This document shows, in pieces, positions 37,501-50,247 of a stretch of 64,000 bases of DNA. How positions within the stretch are numbered: position 1 is the stretch's first letter; every line of letters starts with the position of its first letter. The notes below the pieces were generated by a model, which worked only from the letters and a program-made list of their open reading frames with translations, ran no database searches and was not told where the DNA came from. The DNA is from Reclinomonas americana ATCC 50394 (Eukaryota > Jakobida > Jakobea > Jakobida). Location: contig PS015015.1 of the NCBI GenBank assembly GCA_048213135.1, forward strand, positions 1-64,000, written 5' to 3'. Made by a program: the position numbers and the translations under genes.

Positions 37501-40500
37501 TTCAGTCAAGCTCGTCCACAATCGCCGTCATCTCCAGTCGTTGCCGCTCGCGTGCTCATTGCCCCTTCGTTGACGCCAGCTGCTCGATCGCCACACACCA
37601 GTTACGTGCCATGGGCAATCGCTCACCTGCTGTGTGATCGCTCACTGCTCTCCCCTCTGTGTTTGTGTGTACGACGCAGCTCCCGCACGGCCGAAGCAGC
37701 TGGCGCCTGTGAAGCAGCGTGACACCACACACAGTCCGCAGCCTTCACATTTGTTTACGAAGCAAGTCGTCCGCAGCGTCGATTTCCAGCACACACCCGT
37801 CACTGTGGCCACGCAGCAGACCATGGTGTCGGCCGGTAAGTCAACCTTTTTTCCCTCTCTTCCGCCTGTGTGTACTCACTCACACCACTTGGATGGTGCG
37901 ATCATGCAGGATCGCCAGTGAGTCACATGCGCCATCTGAGCGAGGTCGACACGTGGAGTTCGTCTGCGTCGTCCGGCAGCTCAGCCGCCTTTACACACGG
38001 CGATATGCTGGCGGCACTGCACGCCGATTCGCTCGATGTGGATGTGGCAGATGCGGAGAACGTCGTCGGCTCGGTGGCGCTCATGCATGTGGCGGCGCCT
38101 CATTCTCCCTCGTTTGCTTTCCGCGACCACAAGCCGTTGTCGCCCGTCAACAATGCGCCAGCGTCTGGCCTTCGATCTCCGACATCACTGGAGAATGTGT
38201 CGATTGTGACGCAGGATCAGTCGCGTGCCGAGTGCGTTGCCATGAACGCGCCTCGTGCGTCGCCATTGAGCGAGATCACCAACATGAGTTCCCGTGTGCC
38301 TGGCGCCATGTCCAGTCCGCGCGAGGAGCCCGGAAGCCCACCGCCGAGATCGGCTTCGGCAGGCTCGGAGCCTTCTGTTCGTTCGCCACCCTCACAGTCG
38401 CAGCAACAGTCGTACTCGTCGCCACCCGCACCACCCGCGGCGTCGCTTCGTGCGGCCAGTGGCTCCCCGCCGGCGGTGCCGCCGGCAGGACTGGCCTCGC
38501 CGTCGCATGTGGCGGTGTTGGTGGTGGCCTCTCCACGGCCAGCTACTCCACCTCCGTCGCCGCCAGTGGTCACGGTGGTGGCGTCTCCACCAATGTCCGA
38601 CGACGCGGCGGCCAGCGCACCTCCGTCCCACTCGACTGCGCCATCGTCGCCCATGCCGGTGTCGCCCATGCCCGCCGCCGAATCTGTGCCGTCTCCAGTG
38701 CCCTCAGTTGACGAGACGGCGCCGTTGTCTCCAGAGGACCAGACAGCCTCGGCCACGGCAGCCGAAGCAGCAGCATCACCAACAACAGCTGCGGCGGCGG
38801 CGGCGGCATCAACGGCATCGTCGGTCATGGATGACTTTTTCGGATTTGCACCCGTGGTGCCGGCAAAACAGCAGTCGAGCCCGCAGGCAAGCCTATTCGG
38901 CGTTGTCTCCGTGCTGCCGCAGCCGGAGCTGCATCGACAAGAGTCCGACGGCCGCCTCACCATGCGCGATCCGTTCGACGACATGTTCGACACTGGTCAC
39001 GAGCAGGCGGTGCTGAGTGCCGCCGCACAGGATGTTGTGTCGCAGGCGTCTGGCGCTGCTGCTGCTGCTGCTGCTCCGCCAGAGGAGCTTGTCATGTCGC
39101 CGTCCGAGTGGCACTCGGATGTTGGCTCTGACCTGACGCCGCAGTCAATGTCGACGTTTGGATCGCCGACTGCACCCGTTGGCGTCTCCACTGCTGGTGC
39201 TGCGGCCGCGTCCCTTCCCGCTCTCTCCGCTGGTGATCAGCCTGTGTCACCGGTGCCGACGTTGGACTTGTCGCGTGTCTCGAACCCGTCTGCCGGACCA
39301 CCGCCACGGCCGGTGGTGCCTGTGCCGTCCAGTTCGGTACAATCGTCGGCCGGTGCTCCGCATGACGATTTGGCCATGGTGCTCATCACACCAAAGAGTC
39401 CTGCGCCTCCCGACACTCCGCATTCCGCCTCCCATCCCGCCAATTCCAGTGTCGTTGCGTGCTGTGCTTGCATGCCGTGGTTAACAAACAGTGACACTCA
39501 TGCTTGCACAGTCGGCGACGCCGCGCTCCGCACGACTGGAGGCCGGAATCATTGATTCATCCGACGAAGAGGAAGAGGAGGAGGAGGAGGAGGAGGGTCA
39601 TGGAGCAGCAGTTACCGCAGAAGACGACGAGCACGCTGCGCTCACCAGCGTCGCCACACCGAAGAAGCTTGTGGCGGAGCGATCGGTTCGACTGTCGCTG
39701 TGCATGTGTATATGTGTCTCTGCATGTGTTGCTCATTGTATGTTGCTGGTAGCCGCCGCGTGATGCCACCGCCGCCGCGGGCACGCCACCGACCGCCGCC
39801 GCCGCAGCGCCTCTGGTTTGTCCTTCCTCTTGTGTCGTTTCTCTTTGCCATTGCATTCTTTCTAACTCGGATGATGTGCAGTCGGTCACGCCGGGTGGCG
39901 AAAGTGCCAAGTTGCTTGAGGTGTGGCCAGTGTACGCGCGTACTCTTGTGTTCTGTGTATGGGCGGGCGCTGACACATGCGTCTGCGCTGCAGATGGCTA
40001 CGCGACTGGAGAACATGGACAAGCTGTTGTCGTCGCTGTTGACAGCGTCTCCCGACGGATCTCCGTCACACGCTCGCAGTCGAAGCGAGCAGCTACCGAG
40101 CAATGCACTCGCTACTGCGGAAACGGTTTGCCTCTGTAGATTGCAGTCATGCATTCCGAGCGTCTTCTTCTCACGCGCTGGCATGTGCTGCACAGTTGTA
40201 CGCCGGCTCGTCACTCGACGATGTCACGTCGGAACAGTTCCTGCGCGACGAAGCAGAAGCTGAGGCTGCCGCAGCCTCCCTGTCGCTCGGCTCCTCCTCT
40301 GCAGCGCCGCCAGTGGTACCGTGGAGTGCGGGAGCGGTGAGTCTTACACGTCATGTCCGTGGGCTGTCGATGCAGTCTGGCACTCACACTGCGCCGTCGT
40401 CTGCAGTCGCAGACACCAGCCAAGATTGGTGCGCTGGCGCCACCTGCTCCGAGCAGTGACGCAGAAGTTGCGCATATTCATCTCGCCCAGCGCAGCGTTC

Positions 40501-43500
40501 ACCAACTGATCTGCGTGTGTGTGTGTGTGTGTGTGCGTGCAGACGCTGGAGCGAGTATTTGTTTCACCGCGCGAGGCCGCAGAAGCAGTTGCGGCAGACT
40601 TCCTTCATACCTCTTCTCATCTTTTGCTCACACTTGGTGTTGCGAGTAGTTGGGCGTGCTGCTGACGGACTCGGAGGAGGATCTGTCTGGTGATGAATCG
40701 GAGGGCGGCGCGGCCGAGTCGAGCGAGGAAGAGGATTTGCCGCCGGACGCGGGTGTCATCATGAAGTCTCCATCAAGCACGACGACGGGTACTCCCCGAT
40801 CGCCACCTTCTGGCACACCACGATCGCTCATGGCTGCTGCGATGGCCGCCGGTGTGCTGCGCTCGCCAACCAATTCCTCGTCGGTGAGTTGTCTCGCTCG
40901 CTGCAACGCACCACCAGCATGCATGCCTCACAATTGTGTATTCTTTCGTAGCCGCGCTCCCAGCCAGTGGTCAAATCGATTCAGCCACTGACGGGTATCG
41001 GTGGCATGACAGCTGGGCCGGTGAGCTGCTGCTGAGTGTGTTGATTTGTCGGTTGCTTTCGTATTCATTGTCGTTGCGTGCAGACGGTGGGCACTCCCGG
41101 CACCGCTTCGTCGCCGGTTTCGAATGTGCTCGTGGCTCCGCCCTCGTCACAGCAGCTGTGGTCGCCTCCGCAGAATCGGGTTTGTCATTGCGTTCCTCTT
41201 CTGACTTGTGTCACGAGACTCACGTGCAACGTGGCGTGCAGCACATTGCGGATGAGTCGATGGACTCACTGCATCCACCAGTGAAGCATTCACCCTCACC
41301 CGGCATCGCGCGAGGCAAGCACTTGTCGCCGTCGCAAATGTCCGGTGGCTCGCCCGGTTCTCTCTCGTCGGTGCGCATCGCCGTGACAACGCTTACTCGC
41401 CTGTTCAATTCCCGCTCATCATCTCATGTTGTCATTTCCCATCGCGCAGCTGCAACTGAGTCCTGCCAACGTGCACGGCAGCGGCGGCAAGGTTTGCAAC
41501 ACGCGTACTTGTGTGGTTGGTATGTGCAATTGTGTTGTTTGCTTATTTCTGTGGTAGACGGGACAGGCGGTCTCCACCGTGACACCACCGCAGCCGGCTT
41601 CGTACCTCGCTGTTGCGTCGCTCTCTTGCTACATTGTCGTCACGTGCTGGATGCTGACGCGAACGTGTAAATTTGCGCGCAGGTTCCGTCCGACACGTGG
41701 GAGAGTCCAGCGGCACCGGGCGACGCCGCGGAGGGTGGCGCAGCAGCAGCACCGAAGCCTGCAGTCGCTGGCCGTGGCCAACATGCGGCGCGTGGACGCC
41801 TGTCCTTTGGCACGAGAGGCAAGAATGCAGGATCTGTGACTCCGCCGCGCATGCAGACGATTCCAAAGCCAGTGCGTTCGCGCACGCCGTCCGATCGCAC
41901 TCCGCCGTCGTCTGCACGCGGGGCCACGAAACCGACCGAGGCTGGCGCTGCGGGCGCGTCGACCACGGTCGGCTCGCTCTCCGCCCGAGCCTCCACCGAG
42001 CGACGAGCGACGCCATCCGGTCGCGGTTCCTCAGCACAGCCACTTCCTCGGCCACCATCGCGTACCGTGTCGCCCTCGGTGCCAGCCGCCGACAAGCGTC
42101 GCCCTGTAGGCACCGCCGCTGCTCGTCCTCCTTCTCGCTCTGCCGCAACTGGTACGGTCACAGTGGCGGCCTCGCAACTCCTGACGCCCACTGCGGGCAC
42201 CTCCGCAGCGGCGACTACTCCGTCCACTGCGACGGCGGTAACAGCGGCGACTGGTTCTGCGACTCGTCCGCCGCGCGTTTCGCGGGCACGCATGTCCATG
42301 TCACCACAGCCTGGGCATCCGGATCGCAAGGCTGCGGCTGCAGCTGCGGCCGCCAACCTGCTGTCGGTTGGTCAGTCGCCGACGCCGTCGGGCCGTCTGT
42401 CAGTGCCGGTGACGGCGGCCGCGGCCGGTTCGTCGCAGTCGCCCGCGCCTCAGGCAGCCGCTGCTGCCCGGCGCACAGGTTCACCCGCCGTCGGCCAGTC
42501 AGCCGGCAAGCGTCCGCCGTCGGTGACGTCGCGTGCATCACCGGCACCTGCAGCTCCGCCGGCAAAGAAGCCGCGACCGCCACCACGCCCAAGACCGTCA
42601 AGCGCCGCACAGTCGTCGCCATCACTCAAGCATTCGGATGGCAGTGAGATAACGCGCTCGCCTCCAACGCAGTCAACCACTGTTTCGTACTTTGACACTT
42701 TCCCCTCCCTTGTGCTTTGCGTCTCTACTCACTCGCCAGTGACACAGGTGTCTGCTGGCTTGAGACCGCCGAGTGGATCGCGACGTACGGCTACTCCGTC
42801 TCCGGTGCCGACCGTGCGCATTACCGAATCGTCGCCACTGCGGCGACCACCACTGGCCACCGACGCCAAGCTGACGACAACGACAACTACAACAACAACA
42901 ACAACAACGGCGTCCTCGTCGTCTGCGTCATCACCGACGGCGTTCACTGGCGCCAACGATTCTCTCCCCACCAAGGAGCCGCTCGGATCCACTCTCGGGG
43001 TGGCGGAGCGGACGGCACGAAGCACAAGTGCGCCGCGCTCATCGTCGGCCGCCACAAAACGAGGTTCGTTGCTTGCTCTTTGTTGTTTTTTTCCCAATCG
43101 CACCTCTGTCTCACCGATGCGCAGTGCTGGCGTCGTCCCCTCGATCGACCATGTTGAGTCCGCGCTCGCAGTCGTACTTGCCTGCCTCGCTGGAGGAGCA
43201 AGAGAAGCGACTGCTGGCGGTCACTGAGTCGATATTTGGTACCGATGTGGCGCCACTGGTGGTGTCTAGCTTTGAGGCTGCGGCTTCGGGCGAGCTGGAC
43301 GAACCCAAGACCGACATTCTGCCGCCAGAGCCGCCTACTGTGGTTCCAGGCATTACGGATGAGGAGGCACCCAGCAGCAAGCACTCGCGCAGTCCACTGC
43401 CGTCGCCACGTCGTCGGCTTTCACCGGGCGAGAAAGCGGCGGCGGCCAAGGCGAGCAAGGTGCGACGGACGCCGAATCCGTGGCTACCTGCTCCATCCGT

Positions 43501-44818
43501 CAAGGTCGAGGTCGCCAGCAGTGGCGGTGTGATGGTGATTCCGCCGCCGCCAGTGACAACCACGACTACTGCGACTGCAGCAGAGTCGGTGCCGGCGAGT
43601 GATCCGGCTCCGTCGTCGGCGACAGCGTCCGCGGAGGAAGGCACGACAACGATCAGCATCCCCTTGCCGACGCCGCGCCAAGTGAGGCCGGCTGTCCTGG
43701 CGCCAGAGTTGGCAGCCGCGGTGGCGGCGGCGCGCAAGGCGCGTCAGGACCAAGCGGTGCCGTCGATTCGCAATCCGCGCGCACAACGCGTTGTCACGGA
43801 CGACGGCAAAGTGGTGCGTGAGCTCACTCGCTGTCTGCTCTCTGTATTCGATAATGTTGTTTTTGACGCTGGTGTCCGTGTTGTGACTGCAGCAACACCT
43901 GCTCTCTCGTTCTCGCTCGACTACGGGCGCACAGCGCGCCACTCCAGAGTCCACCAAGACGCAGGTGAGTGGGTGTGCGCGTTTCTGCTTTTGTGCTATT
44001 CATTGTGGTCAACTGAGAAACATGCACCACAGCCCGAGTCGCGTCAGCCACGATCGCCGTCGGGTAGCCCGTCCACAACAAGCGCCGCAACGGCGCGCGC
44101 ACTGGCCCCGCAGCTGTCGCCACCAANNNNNNNNNNNNNNNNNNNNNNNNNNNNNNNNNNNNNNNNNNNNNNNNNNNNNNNGACCTCACCGCGCTTCGTC
44201 CACAAGGACCAGTCGCCGCGGCGTGTCGTGGTCGACCCGTCGCCGCAGGTGTGGCTGACACCAGACGGTCGCCAGTCGGAGACGGCTCTCGTCGATCGCG
44301 ACATGCCGACCCCAGTGACAACCGGCGAGCAGTCGCCCACGTCGTCTGCCGATGGCGGCAGTCCGCCGCAGGCACAGCTGCGAGCATCGTCCACACGCCC
44401 GCTGGTCACACCAACGCCAGTACCGCTGCTGTCGACCATTCCACAAAAGCCGTCGGCGCAGCCGCCTAAGTTGTACGTGGCGACCACCATCACGACCACC
44501 AGCAACCCGGGCTCCTCGGGAGATGCCGACAAGTCGGATCCGCCGCCGCTGAGCGCTCGCCGCACTCCATCCATGCAGCTGCAGGCCGGCGAAGGTGGCG
44601 AAGCGAACGGCAGGCGCAGCGTCGTGCCACGGCCAAGCACGGCAAACGCCACCACAGCCGTGCCGCAGATGATTGGTTTCCAGAGGAGGCAGCCGGCTCC
44701 GTCGCCGACGGTGGTGATCTTGTCGGTGGAGTCGCAGCCGCTGCCGCTCCCGCAAATCGTGCTGGACAGTCCGTCGTCGGCGGCCACTGCCGCCACAGCG
44801 GCGGAGGATGAACGGTGA
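34539..44818 (+). CDS. TPR-like helical protein with a very long disordered tail (5' end missing)
   Basis: Exons after the gap encode a helical repeat region: AEEAVGHASAQSQAFLEA, AQALQCYVLAIE, NLYTEMGEALMRLGHHADAA, LHFEKAATVFSSELQ, DYETAVTLLMRLAQFAEEL, MTVRRRYALMDSLLVLLDTI and LTVLFDDVAEVLSPEQIELY. The spacing resembles TPR or alpha-SNAP-like solenoids, but I cannot assign a family. From about 35.85 kb onward everything is Ser/Pro/Ala/Thr-rich and disordered, spread over some 30 exons in consistent phases. It includes MDDFFGFAP and MRDPFDDMF near 38.83-38.98 kb, which resemble DPF and FxxF adaptor-binding motifs of endocytic proteins, and a poly-Glu run at 39.57 kb. It ends AAEDER at 44818, 30 bp from the convergent helicase. 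A 55-N gap lies at 44127-44181. Several genes rather than one remain possible. Confidence 0.5.
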
Positions 44819-44848
44819 ACGAAACCAATAATGTAAACACTCTGCATA

Positions 44849-46440
44849 TTATCGTTTGACCACGTCGCCGTGCTCGGTGGTGACGAGCTCGCCACCAAAA
44901 CGAGAGGGATCGTTCAGTTCGGGCGGGATGGCCTGATGCATGCGTCGCAACAACTTGCGCAAGTCGCTGGCGTACGCACAATCCAGCGTGAGGAACGCCG
45001 TGGCGTGACCAACGACGCCGGCGCGACCCGTGCGCCCAATGCGATGCACATAATCCTGCAGCGCCTCTGGCATGTCAAACAGGACGACCAGCGTCACGCC
45101 GCTGACGTCGAGTCCGCGGCTCGCCAAGTCTGTGGCCACCAGCACGTCTACCTTGCCTGCATGACACGACAAGGTAAGGACTGGGAAGTGGCACTCTGCG
45201 ACCTGCCACGGTCTCCCGCACCTTCACGAAACGCACGGAGCACACGGAAACGGTAGGCTTGTGTCAACTCGCCGTGCAGAGGAGCCGCGTGGAACTGCTC
45301 CTCACGCAGCCAGCGAACAACGATGTCGACCATTTCGTGATTGTTGCAAAAGACCAGCACCGGCGGCGCTGGTGTGCGACGAAGGGTCTCCAGTAATCGG
45401 CGCTGTCACCGACTTGTGAGTTAGGAGAAACACACAACGTGTGTGCACACACACACAGGTGTCAATAGCAAACCTTCTTGTCTCTGCGCTGCACAAACTC
45501 CACATTCTGAATAATGTCGAACGAGGCCAGCGACTTGTCGCCCACTTCGATGATGACCGGGTCGCGTGTGGCCGCCCGCGCCAGTGCATCCAGTCCAAAC
45601 GGCAGCGTTGCCGTCATGAGAATGGACTGGCACGTGGAGGTGGCCGACACCAGCTGCGTCGGCTCACTCGGCATGTGAACGGCTCGCAGCAACTGGTGGA
45701 GCACACGACGCACTCAGCATCAAACAGTGACAACTGGATTCACAGCGCGTGGCCAAACCTCGTGCACATCCTCCTGCATGCTGATGTCCAGCATGCGATC
45801 GGCCTCGTCTAGCACCAAGTAGCGCACTCTGCTGATCGGTAAGCCACGAGGCAACACAGCAGCAACGCGACGTGCACGCGACGCAACTCGGCCAGCGAGA
45901 TCAGCGATCGGCGAACGAAATCCAGCAGCCGCCCAGGCGTGGCGCACACCATATGACACCCATGCGCCATGGCCGCCAGCTGCGACGACTCAGGCACTCC
46001 GCCAACAACACCCACCATGTACAGCGGATGCGGAACTGTCGCACGAATGAGCAAGCATAGCGAGGGCATGCTCAGCACGAGGACGACGACGCACTGGTGG
46101 ACAACAGCGTGCGTGCCACATTGTAGATCTGCTCGACCAGCTCACGCGTCGGCGCCAGCACCAACACACGCGGCGACGGCACCGCAGTCACATGCCCGAC
46201 AAACATCGCCGGCTGCTCCTCCACCAACCGACACAACGGAAGCAGATACGCCACGGTCTTGCCGGAGCCCGTCGGCGCCGTCGCCAGCACATCGCGACCG
46301 GCAAGCACACACGGCACAGTCTGCATCTGCACAGGCGTCGGCACCTGCGCTCCCATGCTCTCCACCAGCACTCGCACAGTCGTCNNNNNNNNNNNNNNNN
46401 NNNNTGTTGCTGTTGCTGCGGCCGGAGTTGAGCACACCAA
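44849..46440 (-). CDS. DEAD-box ATP-dependent RNA helicase
   Basis: All core motifs are readable in order. Q motif: [20 protein letters not shown]; motif [11 protein letters not shown]; Ia: APTREL; Ib: [32 protein letters not shown] (TAT in place of SAT); [45 protein letters not shown]. The C-terminus is short, ending HGDVVKR at 44849. Such helicases remodel RNA or RNP using ATP, in ribosome biogenesis, splicing or translation; the subfamily is not clear. The N-terminus lies at or beyond a 20-N gap (46385-46404), so the start is not fixed. The divergent neighbour is FAD synthase, and both starts fall in the same short interval. Confidence 0.88.
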
Positions 46441-47516
46441 GCCTGCGCCGCATGAGGAGGAGGCAGAGCGCGAGGAGGGGGAGAAGAGGGTGACTCATTG
46501 GGAACGAGTGACGAGTGGAGCGGGGTTGAGTGAGGCGTTGCAAGCCAAGGTGCACGCAGCGTGCGCGGTCATTCGTGAGAGCCTGGAGCGCTTTGAAGGG
46601 TGCGTGCCTGTGTGTGTGAGTATGTGTGGTGTGAGAAAAAGGATTCGTAACGAATCTGTTCGAATCTCAGTCCACGAGGCTTGGCCTTCAGCTTCAATGG
46701 TGGCAAGGACTCGACTGTGCTCTTACATCTGGTCATGGCCACACTGGCTGCGGAGGTTACGCAACTCACACATGCTCTTCTCTCTCACATCTCTGTGTGC
46801 TGACTGTTTCCGTAGGGCTCCGATTACCGGCAAGTGCTGTTTTTCTTCATTGACAATGAGCAGAACTTCCCCGAGATGATTGAGTTTATCGAGAACACGG
46901 ACCGCGAGTGCGTTTTTCCTCTCTCATCCACGGTGTTGTGTTTGTGTCGCTCACGTCGGGGTTGCAGGTATTCATTGCACTTGCAGAACATTAGCAAGTC
47001 GCTGAAGGAAGGCTTGAAGGATGTGCTGGACAGCAGGCCTGGCCCGTGTGGTGTGTTCATGGGCACAAGGAGAACCGATCCGTACTCGGGTGCGTTGTCC
47101 TCGCATGCGTGTGGGGCCTATGTGGTGTGTCCTTAATGAGTTATTTTGGGGGGGTAGAGAAACTCGCCGTGTTTCACCCAACGGATGCTGGCTGGCCGGC
47201 GTGCACGAGGATACATCCGATTCTCGACTGGAGCTACGCTGATGTGTGGGAGTTTTTGAGGAGTCTCTCGATCCCCTACTGCTCGTTGTACGATCGGGGC
47301 TACACGAGCATTGGTGGCGTGCACAACTCTCGTCCGAACCCGGCACTCCGCATCTCCGGCCGCGTGTCGTCTGCCTCCTCGTCGTCCTCTTCACTGTCCT
47401 CCTCCTCGTCATCTTCTGGCGACGAGGACGACGACGAAGCAGCGATGCCCAAGTATCTACCAGCATATCTACTGGAAGATGAGGAACTGGAGCGCGACAG
47501 TCGCGTGAAAAAGTAG
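46405..47516 (+). CDS. FLAD1: FAD synthase (FMN adenylyltransferase, PAPS-reductase fold)
   Basis: The start lies in or before the 20-N gap at 46385-46404. Exons then encode [16 protein letters not shown], the PP-loop [86 protein letters not shown] and [20 protein letters not shown], ending with [17 protein letters not shown]. This is the eukaryotic FAD1 arrangement: the SFNGGKDST loop binds ATP and the GxRRxDPY motif is diagnostic. The enzyme makes FAD from FMN and ATP. No molybdopterin-binding-like N-domain is visible, but it could lie upstream. After the catalytic domain comes an added Ser-rich and acidic tail of about 60 residues ([17 protein letters not shown]) not typical of the family. 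Confidence 0.92.
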
Positions 47517-47901
47517 TAATAGGCAACTTGACTCCACCATCATTGGTTTGCTGTTGTTGTTGTTGTTTTGTTTGCGTGTGTAACAAGTTTGCATGTTGTG
47601 CAAGAGATCCTACATTTTAATGAACTCTTTTTGTGCACATGCACGTATTACACGCGGACTCGCCGATCACGCTCCTTCCCCGTCACCGAGCACTGAATGC
47701 GGATGGCGGCGAACCAGGTGCCGCCGGATTGGAGTGCGGCGGCGAAAACCGTGGGACACCCGCACGCAGACGATGGTACGCACCGGCAGGCTCCGAGCGC
47801 GTTGGCGACGTCGGCTTGTGCGGCGGTGACAGCTGATGTGTCAGGCGCATCGGCTGATGTGGGAAAGGAAAGGAAAGGAAAAGGCTTTGAGCTGACGATG
47901 A
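47517..47901. other. Spacer between convergent genes
   Basis: 3' regions of FAD synthase and the repeat-containing gene. T/G-rich near 47550-47590 and ggaaa repeats near 47863-47880. No exon is supported. Confidence 0.45.
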
Positions 47902-49540
47902 CTAGAGTGGGGAGGAAGAGCGGCTACGATAACGCACCACATGTCGCAGGAGGGAGCTGGGGACTGGGGGCTTGGGATCCTCAAACGCCATGGGCTGGCT
48001 CGACAAGAACGGCGGTGCCGGCTTCATGGGCCAGCGGAATTGCTGCACGATCAATCTCCCCTGTCAGCAACAACAACAACACGATGCGCAAGTGAGAGGC
48101 TGTGCCCAAACGCAACATATTCGACTTTGGCGAGTCCGACTTGATCCGGGTGAATGTAGGAGAGGAGTTTTTGTGCGGGAGTCGGCTTGATCTTCAGCTC
48201 CTGAATCATCTTGGCCGAGGAGCCGAATGCCGGACGGCACTCCGGCTGCGATAGAGGCAAAGGGTGAGCAAAGTCGGGTCAATCAACTCTCGCGCGCACA
48301 AGGAGAACAAGAACGAAACAGGTGGCGGTGGTGGAAGTGGGTCCTGCAGGTAGGAGAACAGTGGCTGTGGTGTGGTTGCAATCTCGTAGCCCATCTTCGT
48401 GGCAATGCCGAACGGTGGTGACTTGGGATTCGGCGAGGCAGGTGGTGAGGGGCGCGGATCAATGTACTGTGCACACAAACATGCACAAGTGTCAGTCACT
48501 TTGTGTATCAACAACACTCGCACACACACGGATGCGTTTACCGTCAACAAGTGACTGGCGTCGGTCGGCGGCTTGTCTTGCTCGTAGCCCATGGGTGAGC
48601 CGACGCCAAAGGGTGGGCGTGCCGCCGGCTGGTGTCATCATCAGCGAACAGTCACAACATCGACAACAACAAGTACAACAGAAACTCACCGGTGTGTGGT
48701 CGTCCTTGATCTCTCGCAAGCAGGTGAGCAAGTCGCCGGATTCGGGCTTTGGCGTCTTCACCTGCCAGCTTTGATGGGAGCTGAACATGAACGGCGGTGG
48801 TGGCTTGCGTGCCCTCGACCGCGGCGACAGGACATCATTCACCGCCCGCGCTCCAATGGCCTCCACTTGCTCCGCAAAGTAATCCTCCAGCGTCTTGCGC
48901 TTCTCCGCCAATCGTCTGTGGTGGCATGTGTAAGTGCTTGTACTCTTCCGTCTCGGAAACAAACGGGCCACGCAACTGCTCCTCCATGGGACTGTGCGTG
49001 ACCTCGGCCAGCGTGTCGGAGATTCGCCGCGGTGACCGTGGTGGCGGCTGTGGCTCCTCGTCCGCGCTCTTGGCAGCATCTCGCCACAGAGTACTCGCTC
49101 GTCCAGCTGCGGAGAGAGAGTGAGTGAGAAAGAGTCAGGAGAATGTGCGCGCAGATAGATACTCACTGACAGCTGCGCGCGTGGCCGTCGGCCGCACGAC
49201 CGGCGCAAACAAAATCTCGCGACTGCGCTTGACACCCGTTGGACTGCGCGGCGAGCCCGCCGATCGCGGACTGCGGCTCTTATCCAACCTGCCCCCAGGA
49301 AGAAAAAAAGTCAATGTCCGTGTGCAAATCAACCGTCAACACTCACGTAGCAGGCACTGACCGGTCTAGAATGTCATTGAGTGGCCGCGGCCCAGAAGCC
49401 GGCGCCCGAGTCGGTGACTCATCCGCAGTCGATGACAGTGCCGATGGTCTTCGCCGGCCTCGCAGACTCTGATCAATCTCACTGCATTTGTCGACACACA
49501 ATCATCATTAGCACAATGAGTCATGGCAGAGAAGGAAGGA

Positions 49541-49571
<31 letters not shown>

Positions 49572-50062
49572 NNNNNNNNNNNNNNNNNNNNGGGGGGAGG
49601 GAGAGAGAGGCAGAGAGAGAAGAAGAGTATCCTGTGTCTCTCTCTCACCTGTTTGTTGGAGGTGGTCCTGTGGGTGAGGGCACACGAGTACTGCGCACGG
49701 CCAACTTCTGCAGTCGCGTCATGGCATCGGGCGACAGTGCGCCGTGTCCTTGATGCTTCCGCTCCACAATGAGCGACTGCGCGGAGGAGGCCACCGAGAC
49801 CATACTGCTCGAGTCCTCTGCGCGTCCACTCACTCCACTGTCCACGAGCACAGAGCCCATGGACGAGGCCATGGTGCTCTCAGAGTGCACAGTGCGCGCT
49901 GTGTGTGTGAAAGTGTGTGAGTGAGAGTGGCGCGGCTCTCGTCCAGAACTCAAAGTAATGTGTGTGTGTGTGCATGTGTGATGTGCTTGTGTGTGTGTGC
50001 GTGTGTAGAGCCGCACCTGAGAGAGGCCCAACATCGGCCGCAGCACTGCGCGGAGTCAGCAT
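47902..50062 (-). CDS. Disordered protein with five C-terminal PPFxxxxxM repeats
   Basis: The start MLTPRSAAADVGPLS at 50062 is followed by exons rich in Ser, Pro and Arg (MASSMGSVLVDSGVSGRA; LQKLAVRSTRVPSPTGPP; SPTGVKRSREILFAPVVRP) and a helical piece (RLAEKRKTLEDYFAEQVEAI). The C-terminal third holds five imperfect repeats of about 35 residues, roughly one per exon: PPPPFMFSSHQSWQVKTPKP, PPFGVGSPMGYEQDKPP, PPFGIATKMGYEIATTPQP, PAFGSSAKMIQELKIKPTP and PAPPFLSSQPMAFEDPKPP, each followed by a Leu-rich stretch (LLTCLREIKDD, LLSYIHPDQ, LLRHVVRYR). No known family is recognised. Short tandem Pro-aromatic repeats like these occur in some microtubule-lumen or cytoskeletal linker proteins, which is only a suggestion. 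A 20-N gap lies at 49572-49591 in an intronic GA tract. Confidence 0.55.
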
Positions 50063-50247
50063 TGCAGTCGTGATGACTGTGATGAATGATGAACCTGGAT
50101 GAGGAACTGTAAAAATTCACCGTAGGTAGACAACCCGCCGTGGACAGTCGTTTTTATCGGTTTCAGGCACTTGTTGAGAGGGTGAAAAGCTGCTGTTGAT
50201 CACCTCACCGCTCTCCTCGCTTTCTCTTTCTCGGTGCATGGGCTGCG

